This document shows positions 60,522 to 64,000 of a stretch of 64,000 nt of DNA, in pieces. A model generated the notes under the pieces. It was not told the DNA's origin. It was given only the letters and a program-made list of their open reading frames with translations, and made no database searches. Position 1 is the first letter of the stretch, and each line of letters begins with the position of its first letter. Source of the stretch: Panonychus citri (lineage: Eukaryota; Arthropoda; Arachnida; Trombidiformes; Tetranychidae); the NCBI RefSeq assembly GCF_014898815.1, contig NW_026515477.1, positions 124,001-188,000 of the forward strand, read 5' to 3'. The translations under genes and the position numbers were made by a program.

Positions 60522-62170
60522 GATTTTTGTGTTGTGAATTGAAATGAAAATAATTAACTAGAATAATTGGAAAATAAGACAAGTTGAGCATAAAAAATAC
60601 AAAGTTAAACTTTTATTAAAAATATAAGATCAAGATTCGTTGGAGAATCGAATTTAAAATTACAATTGGAAAGTTGAAGATGAACTAACAAGAGAGTTAT
60701 CGGTTAGATTATCGAGATATATTCAGATCATCTGAGTGAGAAAGTGTATCATAGCTCCGCCTGATCGGAACCTCTTTCAGGGCCAATTCTGTTTTCGTTG
60801 ATTCCCTTGGACACTCAGAAATTTTAATACAATAAGTTTATCAAGAATAAAACAAAATCAAAACAGAAAATTAATGACAATTAAGTATAATTAACTTACT
60901 CTCTCTTGAAAAGTTCAAAATTGATTAATATTGTTGCAATTCAACATGTTTGATTAACTTAATTTGTTAATTGAACGTCAATTAAGCTCATGTGTTACCG
61001 ATTTTTAGTTGTTAGCTTTTATTAATAATTTAATTATCCTTTACGAACCTTCATTTAATTAATTGATATGATCATAATCAGAATAATTTTCGCCTTTTTG
61101 TTTTCTCTGAATTAAGATGAAGATAATAAGAGTTATTTTCCAAATAATTTCAGAACTCTTAAACTGCTCTAAGATCAATAGTTATTTAATTATTCTGACG
61201 TAAAGTGATTAAAATTATCATTTAATTTAATTGGATGTGATTAAAGCAAAAAGATACAAAAACTTTTCTTTCTCAATTTATAAACTTACATTTTGATTAA
61301 CCTTCGATGAAACGAAAACAAGATTAATTTTCCCGAGATAATCGGAATCAGATAGATTGATTCTTATCGATTAGATAGTTGATTGTAAAGTTTAATTATG
61401 ATCAAGATAATTTGATAACATGAAGGTTAACATAAAATTATGAGGGAACTGAACTTGTTGTTTATCAAATTGATAATATCAATAATAAAACTGATGATTA
61501 ATTATTGTTTTTAATTACATTGTTATTGTATCAATGTTAATTGTTTATTTGTCGTAGGACTTTATTGAGAAATTATAACAATCCATTTAATTTACTGGAA
61601 TTGTAACAAGCACAGACAATTTATATCAACATTCAATTGATCAAATTACAGAGCCAATGATCATTAATTATTGATTCCAAAGGGTATCAAAAATAAAACA
61701 CATTGATCTCTAAAATTAAACTAAATTCAATTGATTTTAGATAATTGTTATCTAAACAAATCGGTAACTGAATCTGTTGATTAAAATTCTCGTGAGTGAA
61801 TTGTTATCATTTTATCATCATCATAACTCAGGCCTTTAGTCTAATTATCTTGAATTAAATATTAATTTAATAATTAAGGCGTTGAATAATTATGCAAACA
61901 ATACTAACAATTAAACAACATTAGTATTACGTTCTTAGTGGATTTGCTTGTGAATCAATTTGTCAGTTAATCATGTCAAGAAAACTTTTCAAAGGTTAAT
62001 GGTTGATAAAAAAAGCGGAATCAGATAGATTGATCCTCATCGATTAGATAGCTAGTTGTACGGTTAATTATAATCATGATAATTTAATATCCCGAAGGTT
62101 ATGAAGAACTAAACTTGTTGTTTATCAAAATAAAACTGATGATTAATTATGGCTTTCATCACTATAGAAT
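60522..62170. promoter_or_regulatory. 5' flank of FAS copy 4
   Basis: Near-identical to the copy 3 flank over about 60748-61500, then similar in patches to about 61960 (ATCGGTAACTGAAT, CTCAGGCCTTTAG, GTTCTTAGTGGATTTGCTTG). Insertions absent from the copy 3 flank are about 50 bp near 60960-61010 and about 190 bp near 61550-61740. The GTAAGT donor-like site after GAGAGA is conserved near 60900. Confidence 0.5.
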
Positions 62171-62434
62171 TAGTGATGAACGATCATCGATCGAAAATAT
62201 CGATCCATGTTCCACCAAATTTCTCTAATAGTTTTACTCAATTTTAATCAATAAAAAGTTCGCACCATTGACTACGAAGCAGAGATATTAATAATTGCTT
62301 TTACTTTTGTTTCTTTCTTTTCCCTCTGTTTGCAATGATAGATTTTCTCGCAAAATCGATCGGTCAATTTTATTCTAAATAGGGTCGACCGACTTATTGA
62401 TTCGGATCGGTGACCGATCATCGGTCCATCACTA
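62171..62434. mobile_element. Possible hAT-like MITE
   Basis: Begins TAGTGATG and ends CATCACTA. The inner repeats are imperfect (AACGATCATCGATCG against a complement of CGGTGACCGATCATCGGTCC). No 8-bp duplication is recognisable. Confidence 0.35.
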
Positions 62435-62489
62435 TTTTCAATTACATTAGAATTGTATATCACTTTTATCGGCCGTATAATTTTATTTA

Positions 62490-63046
62490 CAGTCAAACCA
62501 TTTAGGTTGAACCAAGTTTCTATTTAGCACAGAATATTTTCTATTTAGTTTGGACATGCCATCGGCTAATCCATCGGGATAATCTCTTTTCTCTAAAAGG
62601 GTTGGAATTTTTTCTATTTCCACGGGAAGATTTTCTATTTAGTTTGAACATTTTCTTCTGATTTTTTATCATTTCTCCTTCGAGACTTGTTTAAATGTAA
62701 ATCATCATGTTCTCATAATAGTTGATTTAATCGTTTGCAGTGGCCATTTAACTTGCAAGATCAACTCATTGAAAAACATCATCAGGTGTATTTGGGTTGA
62801 ATCGATTATAATTTTCGACAATTGGTTTTTCTTTTCTTTACTAATTTAACCATAATTCTGAATAGCATAAAAAATCAGAAAAAAATGTTCAAACTAAATA
62901 GAAAATCTTCTCGAGGAAATAGAGAAAATTTCAACCTTTCTAGAGAAAACGGATTAACCCGATGGATTAGCCGATGGAAAGTTCAAACTAAATAGAAAAT
63001 ATTCTGAGCTAAATAGAAACTTGGTTCAACCTAAATGGTTTGACTG
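62490..63046. mobile_element. Foldback element/MITE with about 180-bp inverted repeats
   Basis: 557 bp flanked by TA. The ends are CAGTCAAACCATTTAGG and its complement CCTAAATGGTTTGACTG. Inverted repeats extend about 180 bp on each side and contain repeated TTCTATTTAG units; the loop is unique and non-coding. TA flanks and CAGTCAAACC ends fit the Tc1/mariner superfamily. It is absent from the equivalent place between copies 3 and 4, so it inserted after the tandem duplication or was lost there. Confidence 0.75.
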
Positions 63047-63345
63047 TAAATGTCAAAAACAATTCATTCACTTAAACAATTAATAGACACAATCATTACA
63101 AAAATTTGTCGGAAAATTTTAATTAATTGTCTAACAAGTTACTAAGTTACAAAGTCGATTAGTATAGTTCTTGATTGAAAGTGAAAAAAATGGGAGACCC
63201 TCCTTAGATTGTTTATTGATTTAAATGTCAAGGAAACTTTCAACTTAAGATTAATATATGATATTTGATAAAAGACACATATTTATCGAAATTTATATGA
63301 ATTCATATCTTAAACAATTTTTGATTATAATGCTTGGTTATTAAT
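63047..63345. other. 3' flank of FAS copy 5
   Basis: AT-rich, partly alignable to the 3' flank of copy 4 (near 51140-51260). No gene seen. Confidence 0.4.
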
Positions 63346-64000
63346 TCAATTATTAATAGATTGCTGGATGTTTGTTAAATCGTTATTGTTATCATCTTCT
63401 TGGATATCGAAGAAATTGTTTGTTATTTTCTCGATAGCGTCCAAATTTGATCCGATTACCGTGTGATGATTACCATCAAAAAAGTGTTCGGTTCCAAGCT
63501 AAGAGAAATTTTGATAGATTATCAGTTGATCAGAAATTGTGAAATTTTAAGATGAGTGAGTTAACCCATCAATAGATTTGAATGTTTACTTACTTTGAAA
63601 TCAGTTTGTTTTGAACTTTGGAATAATGGTAAATCAGTTTTAGCTCGAATATGAACTATTTCAGTTAGCTTCGATTTCAGTTTTGGTGAATAATTGATGA
63701 GCATTTGTCCTTTTTGAAAAGTTAACTCATTAACTTTAGAAATCATATCTGCCTTATCTTCGGGAATTCCTTTATCGATCATTATTTTTGTGAATTTTTC
63801 GAATCTTTCTTTTCGATTGGAGTAATTTCTTATTTCGAGATCGAATTGGTTCGGATCTAAATTTGAAAACACTCGCTGAATGGCTCCTTTAACAAATTCG
63901 GTCTCTAGAATATTCATATCTTTAGTTTTAACTCGAGTATTTTTAGTTATTTCAGCCACTTTTTTCAACTTTTCAGGATCAGCATCTATCAGAATTAATT
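63346..64000 (-). CDS. FASN-like: FAS-like megasynthase, copy 5, C-terminal end only (runs off the window)
   Basis: Last exon 63346-63498 (stop TGA at 63346-63348) and the 3' end of the giant exon, 63594 to beyond 64000. It encodes the end of the thioesterase: the segment from EITKNTRVKTKDMN to FQSSKQTDFK, and the last exon beginning LGTEHFFDGNHHTVIG, which contains the TE catalytic histidine. The donor GTAAGT and acceptor TTAG are intact and in phase 0. The frame is open throughout the visible part, including the spot where copy 4 has its 2-nt deletion. The C-terminal tail is slightly longer than in copies 1-3. Everything upstream lies outside this window, so its integrity is unknown. Confidence 0.8.

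Noticed and set aside
62272..62496. Minus-strand open frame of 74 codons across the hAT-like and foldback elements
   Set aside because: It crosses a boundary between two independent repeats and resembles no protein.

Overview
This is a eukaryotic, AT-rich, intron-containing window. Short spliced exons with GT..AG introns, a COP9 signalosome subunit, a beta-catenin paralogue, EF-hand proteins and animal type I fatty acid synthase (FAS) genes point to an arthropod. The compact introns and duplicated beta-catenin fit a mite or other small-genome chelicerate; that placement is inference.

Left part (1-12.3 kb): two nearly identical EF-hand (calmodulin-like) genes lie head to head as a large inverted repeat (771-4280). 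Two nearly identical COPS9 genes (minus strand) sit in a 634-bp direct repeat (5465-6098 and 9369-10002). Between them are an intronless, C-terminally shortened beta-catenin and a poorly defined gene for a hydrophilic protein. A five-exon gene for a cysteine-rich secreted protein follows (10790-12279, minus strand).

Right part (12.7-64 kb): a tandem, same-strand (minus) array of animal FAS-like megasynthase genes, each with two short 5' exons (175 and 153 nt), one giant exon of about 7.3 kb and a short last exon. Five copies are visible: 12772-21170, 28905-37385, 39195-49932, 51270-60521 and 63346 to beyond the window. At least three FAS fragments are also present (10257-10380, 27776-28070, 38490-38637). 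Every copy read through this region has lost the GHSLG nucleophile elbow of the malonyl/acetyltransferase (IPTIG or ISTIG instead). KS, DH, ER, KR, ACP and TE motifs are largely kept, so the ancestor looks like an AT-less FAS-like synthase. Three copies carry many frameshifts. The copy at 51270-60521 is open for 7.26 kb but has a 2-nt frameshift just before the last exon, which carries the TE histidine. Many indels are one-base homopolymer contractions, so sequencing error must be excluded before calling them all pseudogenes.

Mobile DNA: a structurally complete Merlin-type DNA transposon (47671-48831; perfect 79-bp TIRs, 8-bp target duplication, intact 330-aa transposase) lies in intron 2 of the third FAS copy. 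A decayed, GC-richer relative is at 23187-24382. Several MITE-like foldback elements, a gag-like fragment and a decayed zinc-finger gene occupy the 21.4-28 kb gap between FAS copies one and two.
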